Below are positions 8,223-16,264 of a stretch of 47,157 nucleotides of DNA, in pieces; position 1 is the stretch's first letter; each line of letters opens with the position of its first letter. The notes beneath the pieces are model-generated. The model did not search any database, had not been told where the DNA came from, and was given only the letters and a program-made list of their open reading frames with translations. The DNA comes from JAADDG01 sp964450755 (GTDB taxonomy: Bacteria > Campylobacterota > Campylobacteria > Campylobacterales > JAADDG01), in NCBI GenBank assembly GCA_964450755.1, contig CAYVDJ010000037.1, positions 1-47,157 of the forward strand. The letters run 5' to 3'. The position numbers were made by a program, and so were the translations under genes.

Positions 8223-9044
8223 CTATAACTTATCCGCATAATAGGAACTTCTGACCAAAACACCGCTCTGTACGGCTTCAAACCCCATTTTTAACGCTTT
8301 TTCTTTCAGTTTGGCAAATTCATCCTCAGTATAATATTTACAAACGGGACAGTGATTTGAAGAGGGAGAGAGATATTGACCTATTGTTATCTGTCTGACA
8401 CCGGCTTTTAAAAGATCATCCAGAGTTTCAAAAATCTCCTCTCTTTTTTCTCCCAATCCCACCATTAAAGATGATTTTGTCAAAATACCGCTCTTTGCAT
8501 AATATCTTAATACCTTCAGACTTTTCTCATAATTGCATTGAGGCATAACCTTTTTTGAAACTCTTTTTACCGTCTCTATATTATGGGCAAGTTTATAGGG
8601 CTTTGAGGAGATAATTATATCCAACAACTCCTCTCTTGCCTTAAAATCAGGCGTTAAAAGTTCTATTTTGATATTTCTGTCTCTCTTTTTTATCTCACAG
8701 ACACTTTTTACAAAAGAGGATACTCCCAAATCCTTCAGATCATCTCTATCAACAGAAGTTATTACCACATATTTCAGATTCAGCTCTTTTACAGCCTTTG
8801 CAATATTTTTATATTCATTTTGATCTGTTCTGTCCGGTTTTGCAAAAGTTACCGAACAAAATCTGCAATCTCTGGTACATTTATCTCCCATGATCATAAA
8901 AGTAGCCGTATTTCTTGAAAAACATTCGGCTCTGTTGGGACATGCAGATTTCTCACAAATAGAGTGTAAAGAGTATTTTTCCAAAACAGAAGAGACAAAA
9001 GAGAGAAGTTCGTATGACGGAGCTTTAACCTTTGGCTTACCCAC
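8223..9044 (-). CDS. lipA: Lipoyl synthase (radical SAM, LipA)
   Basis: The 273-residue enzyme inserts two sulfurs into protein-bound octanoate to make lipoyl groups. Both iron-sulfur clusters are represented: the auxiliary CEKSACPNRAEC motif near residue 32 and the radical SAM CTRDCRFC motif near residue 57. The end VLVRSSYYA matches the family's conserved RSSYxA with its Ser ligand. It is directly upstream of lipB on the same strand. No lipoyl-dependent dehydrogenase or glycine cleavage gene is in the window, so the acceptor (for example GcvH) must be elsewhere. Confidence 0.95.
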   Translation of the reverse strand: MGKPKVKAPSYELLSFVSSVLEKYSLHSICEKSACPNRAECFSRNTATFMIMGDKCTRDCRFCSVTFAKPDRTDQNEYKNIAKAVKELNLKYVVITSVDRDDLKDLGVSSFVKSVCEIKKRDRNIKIELLTPDFKAREELLDIIISSKPYKLAHNIETVKRVSKKVMPQCNYEKSLKVLRYYAKSGILTKSSLMVGLGEKREEIFETLDDLLKAGVRQITIGQYLSPSSNHCPVCKYYTEDEFAKLKEKALKMGFEAVQSGVLVRSSYYADKL

Positions 9045-9075
9045 TTTCTTTTCTCTTTTTTGTCCGGTAGAGAGT

Positions 9076-10080
9076 TTAATATAGTTTTTGGAGCATACTG
9101 TTTAGAAGACTTTCACTCTCTCTTAACACCTCCAGACTGTCGGGATTGAGTTCGCCTCCGTTCTCTTCGGGAGTTACGATGATAAGTCTTACCTCTTTGG
9201 CAATCATATAGGCATCTTCTATATCTTTTTTTGATTTCTCATGATAGTCATTGAAATTTTTTGCCCCTTCTATATGCAAAATTCTTTTTAATTTTGCATT
9301 GTATTCATCCAAAAGAACATTCAAGGTATCCAGAATATCTCTTGTCTGGTTTACATGCTCATCCGTCCTTTGAATCTCCTCTTTTCTCTGTTCTCTTTTG
9401 CTTTTGTGCATATCCGCCTCTTCACGAAGAGATTGGGCAAATCTCAAATTTTTATTTACGGATAAAATAACTTTTATTTTATAGATAACAAACATAACCA
9501 AAAGAGTAACAACACCCAAAACCAAAGCGCCTATATATTCATTACCTTTTGAAGGAGCTATAAACTCTCCAATCCACCTGAACATCTCTATAAACTGCTC
9601 TTTTGAAGGAAGAGTATGATAATCTATACCAAGCTTCTTCATCACAAAGAAAAGAACTCCTCCCGCTACTGCCGCACCGCCTACCAAAGAGAGTAAAAAC
9701 GCAGAGAATTTACCTCTGCCCGGTTTTTTGACAACGGGAGGTCTGTCTTTTTTATCATAATCAAAAGAGGGAGTATCAAAATCTACATCCGAAAGCTTCT
9801 CTTCATAGCCTATCTCTTTTAACAACTCTTCACTCGTTTTTAGAGTAGAGTTTAAAATACTCTTTTCAAGCTCTCCTAGATTTTTTATATCCTTGTCCAG
9901 TCTATCCATCTCCTCTTTGATCTGCTGCTCTACAGAATCAATAATGGATTTGGAGCTATCTACAAGAGTGTATATCTCCTCATATTTATCATCTTTTTTC
10001 TCTTTTGAAATATTTTTGGATTCTTTTTCTACCGAATTTTCCTCTTTGGTCTCTATCTCAGGGTTATTCTCTTTTTCCAT
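9076..10080 (-). CDS. Unknown coiled-coil protein with two membrane segments
   Basis: I do not recognise this 334-residue protein. Residues 1-35 are highly charged (Glu/Lys). Residues 40-95 are predicted helical or coiled coil. A hydrophobic segment at about 125-147 and a second at about 182-203 span the membrane, separated by a short loop with aromatic and Pro residues. Residues about 205-330 are again helical and charged (REEADMHKSKREQRKEEIQR) and likely cytoplasmic. There is no signal peptide, so both ends probably face the cytoplasm. The start at 10080 has a strong GGAGG site. It lies between the YhcC-type gene and lipA in the same operon and looks like a scaffold or membrane-organising protein, which is inference only. 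Confidence 0.75.
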   Translation of the reverse strand: MEKENNPEIETKEENSVEKESKNISKEKKDDKYEEIYTLVDSSKSIIDSVEQQIKEEMDRLDKDIKNLGELEKSILNSTLKTSEELLKEIGYEEKLSDVDFDTPSFDYDKKDRPPVVKKPGRGKFSAFLLSLVGGAAVAGGVLFFVMKKLGIDYHTLPSKEQFIEMFRWIGEFIAPSKGNEYIGALVLGVVTLLVMFVIYKIKVILSVNKNLRFAQSLREEADMHKSKREQRKEEIQRTDEHVNQTRDILDTLNVLLDEYNAKLKRILHIEGAKNFNDYHEKSKKDIEDAYMIAKEVRLIIVTPEENGGELNPDSLEVLRESESLLNSMLQKLY

Positions 10081-10093
10081 AAACTTGCCTCCT

Positions 10094-11050
10094 TTAATAT
10101 AATATTCCCTCTTTTTCTAACTCTTCTCTGATTTTTTTCATCTGTTTGTGCTTACAGTAACACCACTTCGGAGCTAAAAGAGTTTCATTGCCTATACCGG
10201 CGGTTACTCTTTGGATTATAACATTTTTTGGAATAATTTTCAAAGCTTTAATTAAGACTGAAATATATTTATCTTCCTCTATCGGAGTAAATCTGCCTTT
10301 GATATAATCAACCGCCAATGCCGTATTTTTTACCACATAAAGAGGATGGATTTTCAATGAATCCAATCCAAGATCAACAGCTTTTTTGACACTCTTTAGC
10401 ATCATCTCCTCACTCTCCCCCGGAAGTCCAAATATCAGATGACCGCATATTTTAAGTCCGTAGGATTTTGTCTTTTTGATAGTTTCTATAACATTTTCAA
10501 CACTATGCCCTCTGTTTGTAGCCGTCATCGTTTCATCAAAAAAAGATTGAATACCATACTCCATCCATATCTCTTTTGTTTTTGACAAATCAGAAAGATA
10601 AGAGAGTACTCTTTCATCCACACAGTCTGTTCTGGTGCCTATACTAAGCCCTGTAACATCCTCTTTTCCCAAAGCATACCCATAAAGAGTCTTTAAAGTT
10701 TCATAAGGAGCATAGGTATTTGTAAAAGATTGAAAATAGATCAAAAATTTCTTTGCTTTAAACTTCTTTTTAAGTTTGACTCTGGTTTTTTGATACTGAA
10801 TATCTATCTGCTCTTTTTGCATGGATAAAAGAGGATTATCATCCAAATTTGGATTCAGATAGAATTTTTTAGAGGTTTTCTGTCTCAAATTGGGACTGAA
10901 AGACTCGTTTTCACAATAGACACAACCCCCTTTAGCCACAGTCCCGTCTATATTGGGACAGGTAAAACCCGGCATACTGACCGGAATTTTATAGACATTT
11001 TCACCAAACTTCTCTCTGAAATATCTTCCCGCTGTTAAAATTTGTCTCAT
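10094..11050 (-). CDS. Radical SAM protein, YhcC/TIGR01212 family
   Basis: The 318-residue protein has the family signature near its N-terminus: GFTCPNIDGTVAKGGCVYC, with the radical SAM cysteines in CPN...GGCVYC. The SAM-binding TIM-barrel region follows (LSIGTRTDCV, GLQ-like YGIQS, ICGHLIFGLPGE), as in oxygen-independent coproporphyrinogen oxidase relatives. The biochemical role of YhcC proteins is not established; they are often treated as putative tRNA- or sulfur-related radical SAM enzymes. Its start overlaps the purF stop by four bases, so they are translationally coupled. The C-terminal CKHKQMKKIREEL tail is typical of the family. Confidence 0.88.
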   Translation of the reverse strand: MRQILTAGRYFREKFGENVYKIPVSMPGFTCPNIDGTVAKGGCVYCENESFSPNLRQKTSKKFYLNPNLDDNPLLSMQKEQIDIQYQKTRVKLKKKFKAKKFLIYFQSFTNTYAPYETLKTLYGYALGKEDVTGLSIGTRTDCVDERVLSYLSDLSKTKEIWMEYGIQSFFDETMTATNRGHSVENVIETIKKTKSYGLKICGHLIFGLPGESEEMMLKSVKKAVDLGLDSLKIHPLYVVKNTALAVDYIKGRFTPIEEDKYISVLIKALKIIPKNVIIQRVTAGIGNETLLAPKWCYCKHKQMKKIREELEKEGILY

Positions 11051-12381
11051 TTAATAAAATAATCACCGTCAAAACTTACAAGAGAATAATCACCGTCTCT
11101 TCCAAGTGAGTTGATAAGCCCGTCAATTGTCAAAAATGCCAAAGAATCAGCCCCTATATATTCACAAATCTCATCTTCACCCAAATTTGCGCTGATAAGC
11201 TCGGCATAACTTGGAGTATCTATACCGTATTTGCAGGGGTGTTTGATTGGCGGTGCGGCTATCCTCATATGAATCTCTTTTGCTCCTGCCTCTTTTAGGA
11301 TCTTTACTATCTGTCTTGAAGTTGTACCCCTTACTATGCTGTCATCTATAACAACAAGTCTTTTGCCCTCTATAAGCTCTTTTATGGGAGAAAGTTTCAA
11401 TTTGACTTTCAGATCCCTCACCTTCTGGGTAGGTTCTATAAATGTTCTTCCCACATAGTGATTTCTGACAATAGCCATCTCAAAAGGTATCCCGCTCTTT
11501 TTTGCATATCCCAAAGATGCCGCTACACCGGAATCGGGTATCGGTATCACCAAATCGGCATCCACTTTATTTGAACTTGCAAGTTCCATACCCATCTTGA
11601 CTCTTGTCTCATATACATTTTTACCATCCACTATACTGTCCGGTCTGGAAAAATAGATATATTCAAAAGCACACGGTTTTGGAATCGGTTCATAAAGCTG
11701 TACGCTTACCGGTTTTGTATCTTTTTCAAATATCAACATCTCTCCGGGTCTTACATCTCTGACAAACTCGGCTCCCACAAGCTCAAAAGCACATGTCTCA
11801 CTTGCAACTATATAACCGCCCTCTTTCAGCTTTCCGATACTCAAAGGTCTGATTCCGTAGCGATCTCTTATAACAAACATTTTACTTCTGCTTTGGATCA
11901 AAAAGCAATATGCCCCTTTTATCTCTTTTAGTGCCTCTATGATCCTGTCTTGAAGCCTGTCTTTTTTGCTTCTGGCTATGAGGTGAATAACATTTTCGGT
12001 ATCCATAAAAGATTGAAAAATCGCTCCTTCATCGATCAGTTTCTGTCTGACCTCCTCTTTATTGATCAAATTACCGTTATGGACAATTGATATTTCACCA
12101 AGCTTATATTTTGCCACTATCGGCTGGGCATCCAAAATAGAGTCATTACCGGCAGTTGAATATCTGTTGTGACCTACCGCCATATCGCCTGTCAAAACCT
12201 GAAATGACTTCTCATCAAATACTTCGGTTACCAAACCTCTCTTTTTGATCGTATATAATTTTTCACCGTCACTTGAAGTTATACCCGATGCCTCCTGACC
12301 TCTATGCTGCATGGAAAAAAGAGCATAATAAGCAACTTTAGAAGCATTTGGCGTATTGTAAACGCCAACAACTGCACACAT
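11047..12381 (-). CDS. purF: Amidophosphoribosyltransferase PurF
   Basis: The 444-residue enzyme makes phosphoribosylamine from PRPP and glutamine, the first committed step of purine synthesis. The nucleophilic Cys2 follows the initiator Met directly (MCAVVGVYN), so no propeptide is needed. The glutaminase domain shows GHNRYSTAG and SIVHNGNLIN. The phosphoribosyltransferase loop is VVIDDSIVRGTTS. Cysteines corresponding to two ligands of the Bacillus-type 4Fe-4S cluster are present (PKPCAFEYIYFSRPDS and HPCKYGIDTPS), but the C-terminal Cys pair expected for a full cluster is missing. Here the end reads RDGDYSLVSFDGDYF. It sits between dapB and the YhcC-type gene. Confidence 0.95.
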   Translation of the reverse strand: MCAVVGVYNTPNASKVAYYALFSMQHRGQEASGITSSDGEKLYTIKKRGLVTEVFDEKSFQVLTGDMAVGHNRYSTAGNDSILDAQPIVAKYKLGEISIVHNGNLINKEEVRQKLIDEGAIFQSFMDTENVIHLIARSKKDRLQDRIIEALKEIKGAYCFLIQSRSKMFVIRDRYGIRPLSIGKLKEGGYIVASETCAFELVGAEFVRDVRPGEMLIFEKDTKPVSVQLYEPIPKPCAFEYIYFSRPDSIVDGKNVYETRVKMGMELASSNKVDADLVIPIPDSGVAASLGYAKKSGIPFEMAIVRNHYVGRTFIEPTQKVRDLKVKLKLSPIKELIEGKRLVVIDDSIVRGTTSRQIVKILKEAGAKEIHMRIAAPPIKHPCKYGIDTPSYAELISANLGEDEICEYIGADSLAFLTIDGLINSLGRDGDYSLVSFDGDYFIK

Positions 12382-12398
12382 CTCTTTCCTTTTTTATT

Positions 12399-13178
12399 CT
12401 ATTTTAAACCTAAACAGTCATTAATACTATAAAGACCTTTATCCTGTTTTACCACCCATTTTGCCGCTTTTATAGCACCTTTTGCAAAAGTGTCTCTGCT
12501 TGTTGCCGTATGATTTAATTCTAAAAATTCACCATCATTATAAAATCCCACCGTATGGCGACCGACTATATCCCCGCCTCTTAATGCCATGACGGCTATT
12601 TCATCCTTTTTTCTCTCACCTATATCACCGTTTCTGCCACTTACTCTTACTTTGTCTATATCAAGACCTCTTGCATCAGCGGCACTTTTTGCCAGTGTCA
12701 AAGCAGTACCGCTTGGAGCATCTTTTTTGTATCTGTGGTGCTGTTCTACTATCTCTATATCAAAATTTTCCAAAGAGCTTGAAACAAGAGAGACTATCTT
12801 GTTTAAAACCGCCACACCCAAAGACATATTTGTCGCATACAGGATAGGTACTTTTACAGATGCCTCTCTTAAAAGATTATACTGATGAACCGACAATCCG
12901 GTAGTGCCTATAACCAAAGGAGTGGAATATCCCTCAAGAAGAGTCTCTAAAAGCTTTTCCGTTCCCGCAGGAAGAGAAAAATCTATAACAACATCACAAT
13001 TTTCCAGTAAAACAGCCGCATCATTGGTTATAATAACCTCTTCACCGAGATTTAAAGGAGTACTAAACTCCTCTATGGCATGTAAAACTGTTATTTTCAG
13101 ATCTTTGTCATTTGAAATATTTTTTATAAGCAAAGAGCCAACTCTTCCGGTTGATCCGTGAATTCCGACTTTTAACAT
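12399..13178 (-). CDS. dapB: 4-hydroxy-tetrahydrodipicolinate reductase DapB
   Basis: The 259-residue cytoplasmic enzyme acts in lysine and diaminopimelate synthesis and thus supplies peptidoglycan. The NAD(P)-binding site is GIHGSTGRVG at residues 5-14. The catalytic region is EQHHRYKKDAPSGTAL, with the HHxxKxDxPSGTA signature. IVGRHTVGFYNDGE and LNHTATSR are typical of the C-terminal half. It begins three bases downstream of the trxB stop and precedes purF, consistent with cotranscription. Confidence 0.96.
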   Translation of the reverse strand: MLKVGIHGSTGRVGSLLIKNISNDKDLKITVLHAIEEFSTPLNLGEEVIITNDAAVLLENCDVVIDFSLPAGTEKLLETLLEGYSTPLVIGTTGLSVHQYNLLREASVKVPILYATNMSLGVAVLNKIVSLVSSSLENFDIEIVEQHHRYKKDAPSGTALTLAKSAADARGLDIDKVRVSGRNGDIGERKKDEIAVMALRGGDIVGRHTVGFYNDGEFLELNHTATSRDTFAKGAIKAAKWVVKQDKGLYSINDCLGLK

Positions 13179-13180
13179 CT

Positions 13181-14119
13181 TTATCCTTTTTTGTGTTCTA
13201 TGTATGATATAACCCTAAGCGCTGCCGTTGCACCGTCCGAAGCGGCACAGACAACCTGTCTTGGCGCTTCTATCCTGATATCTCCGGCAGCAAAAAGACC
13301 TTCGATATCTGTCTGCATACCAAGATCTACAACAACCTGTCCCCATTGATTGACTTCACATAAAAAAGAACCATCTTTTTGTTTTAAAACCTCATTGTTT
13401 ACATCCATTCCGACAAAAACAAAAATTCCAGGAACCTTTATATCTCTCTCACTGCCGTCATTGCCAACAGTAATAACACCTTCCACCCCCATGGCGGATC
13501 CGTAAACTTTTTTCACTTTTGAATTTAAAACAAACTCTATCTTATCACTCTTTTTTACCCTCTCTACGGTAGAGGGGGAAGCTCTGAATTTATCCCTTCT
13601 GTGTATCAGATAAACTTTGGAACAGATATTGGCAAGATACAAAGCCTCTTCCAAAGCGGTATCTCCTCCACCCAAAATTGCAACCTCTTTATCCTTGTAA
13701 AAAAAACCGTCGCAGGTGGCACATGTGCTGACACCTCTTCCGAAAAACTCATCTTCACCTTCAAATCCGGCTTTTTTGGGAGTACTCCCGGTACAGACAA
13801 TAACGCTTAAAGCCTCTTCCTCTCTACCGTCATTTAAAATAATTTTAAAATAATCTTTGACTTTTTCTACTCTGAGTACTTCGGACATATCATGTTTTAA
13901 ACCGTATCTCATACACTGTTTAGGCCAAGGCTCCATAAGCTCCATACCCGTAACTATCTTTTCGATTCCCGGATAGTTTTCTACCTCACTGCTTTGGGTG
14001 ATCTGACCGCCGGGCATACCCTTTTCATACATAACAACATTTTTTAAACCGCCTCTTGTGGCATAAAGTCCCGCGGTAAGTCCCGCCGGTCCTCCTCCGA
14101 CAATTGCCAAATCCAACAT
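13181..14119 (-). CDS. trxB: Thioredoxin reductase TrxB
   Basis: The 312-residue FAD enzyme passes electrons from NADPH to thioredoxin. The FAD site GGGPAGLTAGLYATRGG is at residues 8-24. The redox-active CATCDGFFY motif follows, then the NADPH site AILGGGDTALEEALYL. The C-terminal FAD-contact sequence is GLFAAGDIR. It is two genes downstream of trxA, with only the small thioredoxin-like membrane protein between them, so a complete NADPH-thioredoxin pair is encoded together. Confidence 0.96.
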   Translation of the reverse strand: MLDLAIVGGGPAGLTAGLYATRGGLKNVVMYEKGMPGGQITQSSEVENYPGIEKIVTGMELMEPWPKQCMRYGLKHDMSEVLRVEKVKDYFKIILNDGREEEALSVIVCTGSTPKKAGFEGEDEFFGRGVSTCATCDGFFYKDKEVAILGGGDTALEEALYLANICSKVYLIHRRDKFRASPSTVERVKKSDKIEFVLNSKVKKVYGSAMGVEGVITVGNDGSERDIKVPGIFVFVGMDVNNEVLKQKDGSFLCEVNQWGQVVVDLGMQTDIEGLFAAGDIRIEAPRQVVCAASDGATAALRVISYIEHKKG

Positions 14120-14132
14120 ATAAAACCCTCCT

Positions 14133-14585
14133 CTACTCTAAAATATTTATCATGCTGTCCTGCTTATAAAGCATTTTCCTCTCTTTTTTGATAAAAAAAA
14201 CAGAAGGCACTTCATAAACATTAAATCTCTGAACAAACTTCAAGATTGTATTAATTCCGCTTGTTATACAAACAACACTCTCATTGCTCTCAAATCTTTT
14301 TTGGTACAGATCCACCGCCAAAACAGGAAATTTTGTTTTCAACCCTTTTAGCACTTTATCAAGACCTATCTGATTGGAACTATATACCAAAACAAGATAC
14401 TTTTCATATTTAGGAGTAAATATATCCTTTTTTTTATAAAAAATCCATTTATTAAAATCAATAAATTTATATTCTGAAAATTTGTAGTTAAAGTAAGCAA
14501 AAGAGAGAGCTATCATAAGAGCTCCGAAAAATGAGGCAAAGAGATAATTAAGGGAGAAAAAATTTCTCCCTTTTTTGATTTTCAT
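14133..14585 (-). CDS. Membrane-anchored thioredoxin-fold-like protein without CxxC
   Basis: I do not recognise a named family. The 150-residue protein has one N-terminal membrane segment (about residues 12-32, NYLFASFFGALMIALSFAYF) preceded by positive charges, so the C-terminal domain should face the periplasm. That domain starts with a strand LVLVYSSN, where a CxxC motif would normally follow, but the sequence is SSNQIGL. Further on, FNVYEVPSVFFIKK resembles the thioredoxin cis-proline strand (VPSxFFxK). A single Cys (VVCITSG) is present. It lies between trxA and trxB with short gaps. The fold is inferred from the strand pattern and context only. Confidence 0.65.
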   Translation of the reverse strand: MKIKKGRNFFSLNYLFASFFGALMIALSFAYFNYKFSEYKFIDFNKWIFYKKKDIFTPKYEKYLVLVYSSNQIGLDKVLKGLKTKFPVLAVDLYQKRFESNESVVCITSGINTILKFVQRFNVYEVPSVFFIKKERKMLYKQDSMINILE

Positions 14586-14592
14586 AACCCTT

Positions 14593-14913
14593 TTATGATA
14601 AAAGTGCGTCTATCTTTTGTGCGATAACCTGTTTACCGGCAGCACCTATCATCTGATCTACAAGCTCACCGTCTTTGAAGAAAAGAAGTGTAGGAATCGA
14701 TCTGATACCATACTGAATCGCAATATCCTGCTCCACATCCGTATTTACTTTACAGATATTCGCTTTTCCTTCATAATCATCTGCAAGCTCTTCGATAATC
14801 GGAGCTATCATTCTACAAGGTCCGCACCAAGGCGCCCAGAAATCCACTACTGAAACACCATTTTTAATAGTGTCATTGAAATTTGAATTATTTAATTCTT
14901 TATATTTACCCAT
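14593..14913 (-). CDS. trxA: Thioredoxin TrxA
   Basis: This is a 106-residue classical thioredoxin. The active site WCGPC has cysteines 30 and 33 in the context VVDFWAPWCGPCRM. The buried Asp is at residue 24, and the cis-proline loop IRSIPTLLFFKDG is intact. It is the promoter-proximal gene of the long minus-strand operon and has an AGGAGAG ribosome site. A TATAAT box upstream on the minus strand fits transcription start. Confidence 0.97.
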   Translation of the reverse strand: MGKYKELNNSNFNDTIKNGVSVVDFWAPWCGPCRMIAPIIEELADDYEGKANICKVNTDVEQDIAIQYGIRSIPTLLFFKDGELVDQMIGAAGKQVIAQKIDALLS

Positions 14914-14947
14914 CTATTCTCTCCTGATAATTTTAAAATGAGGGTAG

Positions 14948-14953
14948 ATTATA
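14948..14953 (-). promoter_or_regulatory. Probable -10 box for the trxA operon
   Basis: On the minus strand this reads TATAAT in the context TGATATAATCTACC, 35 bases upstream of the trxA start codon at 14913. No clear -35 box is visible, which is common for sigma-70 promoters in Campylobacterota. Confidence 0.5.
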
Positions 14954-15002
14954 TCATTTTAACTTTAAAATTAACTATAGAGCATCTCTAATAAATTTAT
15001 GT

Positions 15003-15008
15003 TATAAT
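15003..15008 (+). promoter_or_regulatory. Probable -10 box for thyX
   Basis: TATAAT in the context TGTTATAATGAC lies 29 bases before the thyX ATG at 15037, with an AAGGA ribosome site between them. No strong -35 is visible. It faces away from the trxA promoter, forming a divergent pair. Confidence 0.5.
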
Positions 15009-15036
15009 GACTATCTTCACAAAATAAGGATACTCT

Positions 15037-15651
15037 ATGAAAGTAACACTTTTGCACAACACTCCTCTAAGCGTATGTTCCAACGCTATAAGAACATGTT
15101 GGCAAAGTTTTGACAAAAGCGATAACGGAGGAGAAAAAGACAAAGAGTTGATAGAGAGAGTAGGAAACAAATTCAAACACTCCTCAACACTCGAACATCT
15201 TGTTTACTCGTTTTATATAAAAGGCATAAGCAGAGCATGTCTTCAGGAGTTGGCACGGCACAGAATCGCATCACTGTCCGTAAAATCAACCAGATATACG
15301 CTAAAAGAGCTTAAAAAAGAGGACTCTTTCACGATCAAAGACAAAAAGAGAGCCGAAAAATATATAGTTTTAACCAAAATAGATATGGTTGATGAGATGA
15401 GTATAAAAGCGCTTGAGAACATAAGAAAAATTTTAAAAAGCGGCATATCCAACGATTATGCAAAATACTCTCTTCCAGAATGTTACAAAACAGAACTTAC
15501 ATGGACGATCAATGCAAGAAGTCTTCAAAATTTTTTAAATCTAAGAAGCAGCAAAAGCGCCCTTTGGGAGATCAGAGAACTAGCTTTTAATATTTACAAT
15601 GAAATTCCGGCAGAACATCAATACCTCTTTAAGGATTTCACAAACCTTTAA
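15037..15651 (+). CDS. thyX: Flavin-dependent thymidylate synthase ThyX
   Basis: The 204-residue enzyme makes dTMP from dUMP using methylene-tetrahydrofolate and FAD. The diagnostic RHRX7S motif is present as RHRIASLSVKSTRY near residue 72. Other conserved pieces are FKHSSTLEHLVYSF, and NARSLQNFLNLRSSKSALWEIRE near the end. It is monocistronic by appearance, ending 14 bases inside the convergent ruvC stop. Its position beside the replication genes is fitting but probably incidental. Confidence 0.96.
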   Translation: MKVTLLHNTPLSVCSNAIRTCWQSFDKSDNGGEKDKELIERVGNKFKHSSTLEHLVYSFYIKGISRACLQELARHRIASLSVKSTRYTLKELKKEDSFTIKDKKRAEKYIVLTKIDMVDEMSIKALENIRKILKSGISNDYAKYSLPECYKTELTWTINARSLQNFLNLRSSKSALWEIRELAFNIYNEIPAEHQYLFKDFTNL

Positions 15652-16111
15652 TCCTTTGGGAGTGTGTAATGGCAACCGCCATGGCATCTGTAATATCAAA
15701 CGGCTTTATCTCCCCTTTTATTCCAAGAATACTTCTGACCATAAAAGCAACCTGCTCTTTACCCGCCTTGGCTCTTCCTGTCAGCGCCCTTTTTACCTGC
15801 AAAGGAGTATATTCGTAAAAATCACCGTGCACCTGTAAAATTTTCAACATCAAAGCACCCCGAAATTGTGCAAGTTTTATAACGGTTTTGGGATTATAGG
15901 CAAAAAATATATCCTCAACAGCAATATCATCAACCGAAAAAGAGGATAAAATCGTATCGATCCCCTCACACAGTTCACTAATCTGATACTTTAACTCTCT
16001 CTCTTTTATCCTGATCAAACCGGCCTCTTCCAAAAACAATCTACCCTCTTTTTTGTGAATAAATGCATATCCCAAATTTCTGCTTCCCGGATCTATTCCC
16101 AGTATTTTCAC
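15638..16111 (-). CDS. ruvC: Crossover junction endodeoxyribonuclease RuvC
   Basis: RuvC resolves Holliday junctions with RuvAB. The first catalytic motif ILGIDPGSRNLGYAF is at the N-terminus. FSVDDIAVEDIFFAYNPKT carries the second acidic residue, and the C-terminal region DITDAMAVAITH holds the last acidic pair. I place the start at the GTG at 16109-16111, giving 157 residues, because AGAGGAG lies just upstream and the family begins (M)xILGIDPG. An upstream ATG at 16144 would add 11 unlikely residues and enter the origin region. The gene diverges from dnaA, as I recall for several Campylobacterota. Confidence 0.93.
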   Translation of the reverse strand: MKILGIDPGSRNLGYAFIHKKEGRLFLEEAGLIRIKERELKYQISELCEGIDTILSSFSVDDIAVEDIFFAYNPKTVIKLAQFRGALMLKILQVHGDFYEYTPLQVKRALTGRAKAGKEQVAFMVRSILGIKGEIKPFDITDAMAVAITHSQRIKGL

Positions 16112-16136
16112 ACGCTTTTCTCCTCTTTTATGATGA

Positions 16137-16251
16137 TTATTCACATCTTTTTCACTAAGTGAAAAGCTATTTTATCGTAATAAATAGCTTTTTTAACATA
16201 CAATTTAAATAATTTTCGATAAAATATTCACATACTAATTCACAATGTGAA
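16137..16251. promoter_or_regulatory. oriC1-like DnaA-box cluster upstream of dnaA
   Basis: Several 9-mers with the core TTCAC lie in the ruvC-dnaA gap: TTATTCACA at 16137-16145, ATATTCACA at 16224-16232 and TAATTCACA at 16236-16244. A perfect palindrome TTTTCACT-A-AGTGAAAA at 16149-16165 holds two inverted cores, and a reverse core GTGAA sits at 16247-16251. Between them an 11-base perfect inverted repeat (AAAAGCTATTT at 16162-16172 and AAATAGCTTTT at 16182-16192) may form a hairpin. This matches the first half of the bipartite origins described for Campylobacterota. Confidence 0.75.
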
Positions 16252-16264
16252 CGGAGAAAAATAT

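Noticed and set aside
14976..14995. AGAGCATCTCTAATAAATTT as a second copy of the MITE end
   Set aside because: It matches only about 10 bases and has no inverted partner nearby; likely chance in the trxA-thyX promoter gap.
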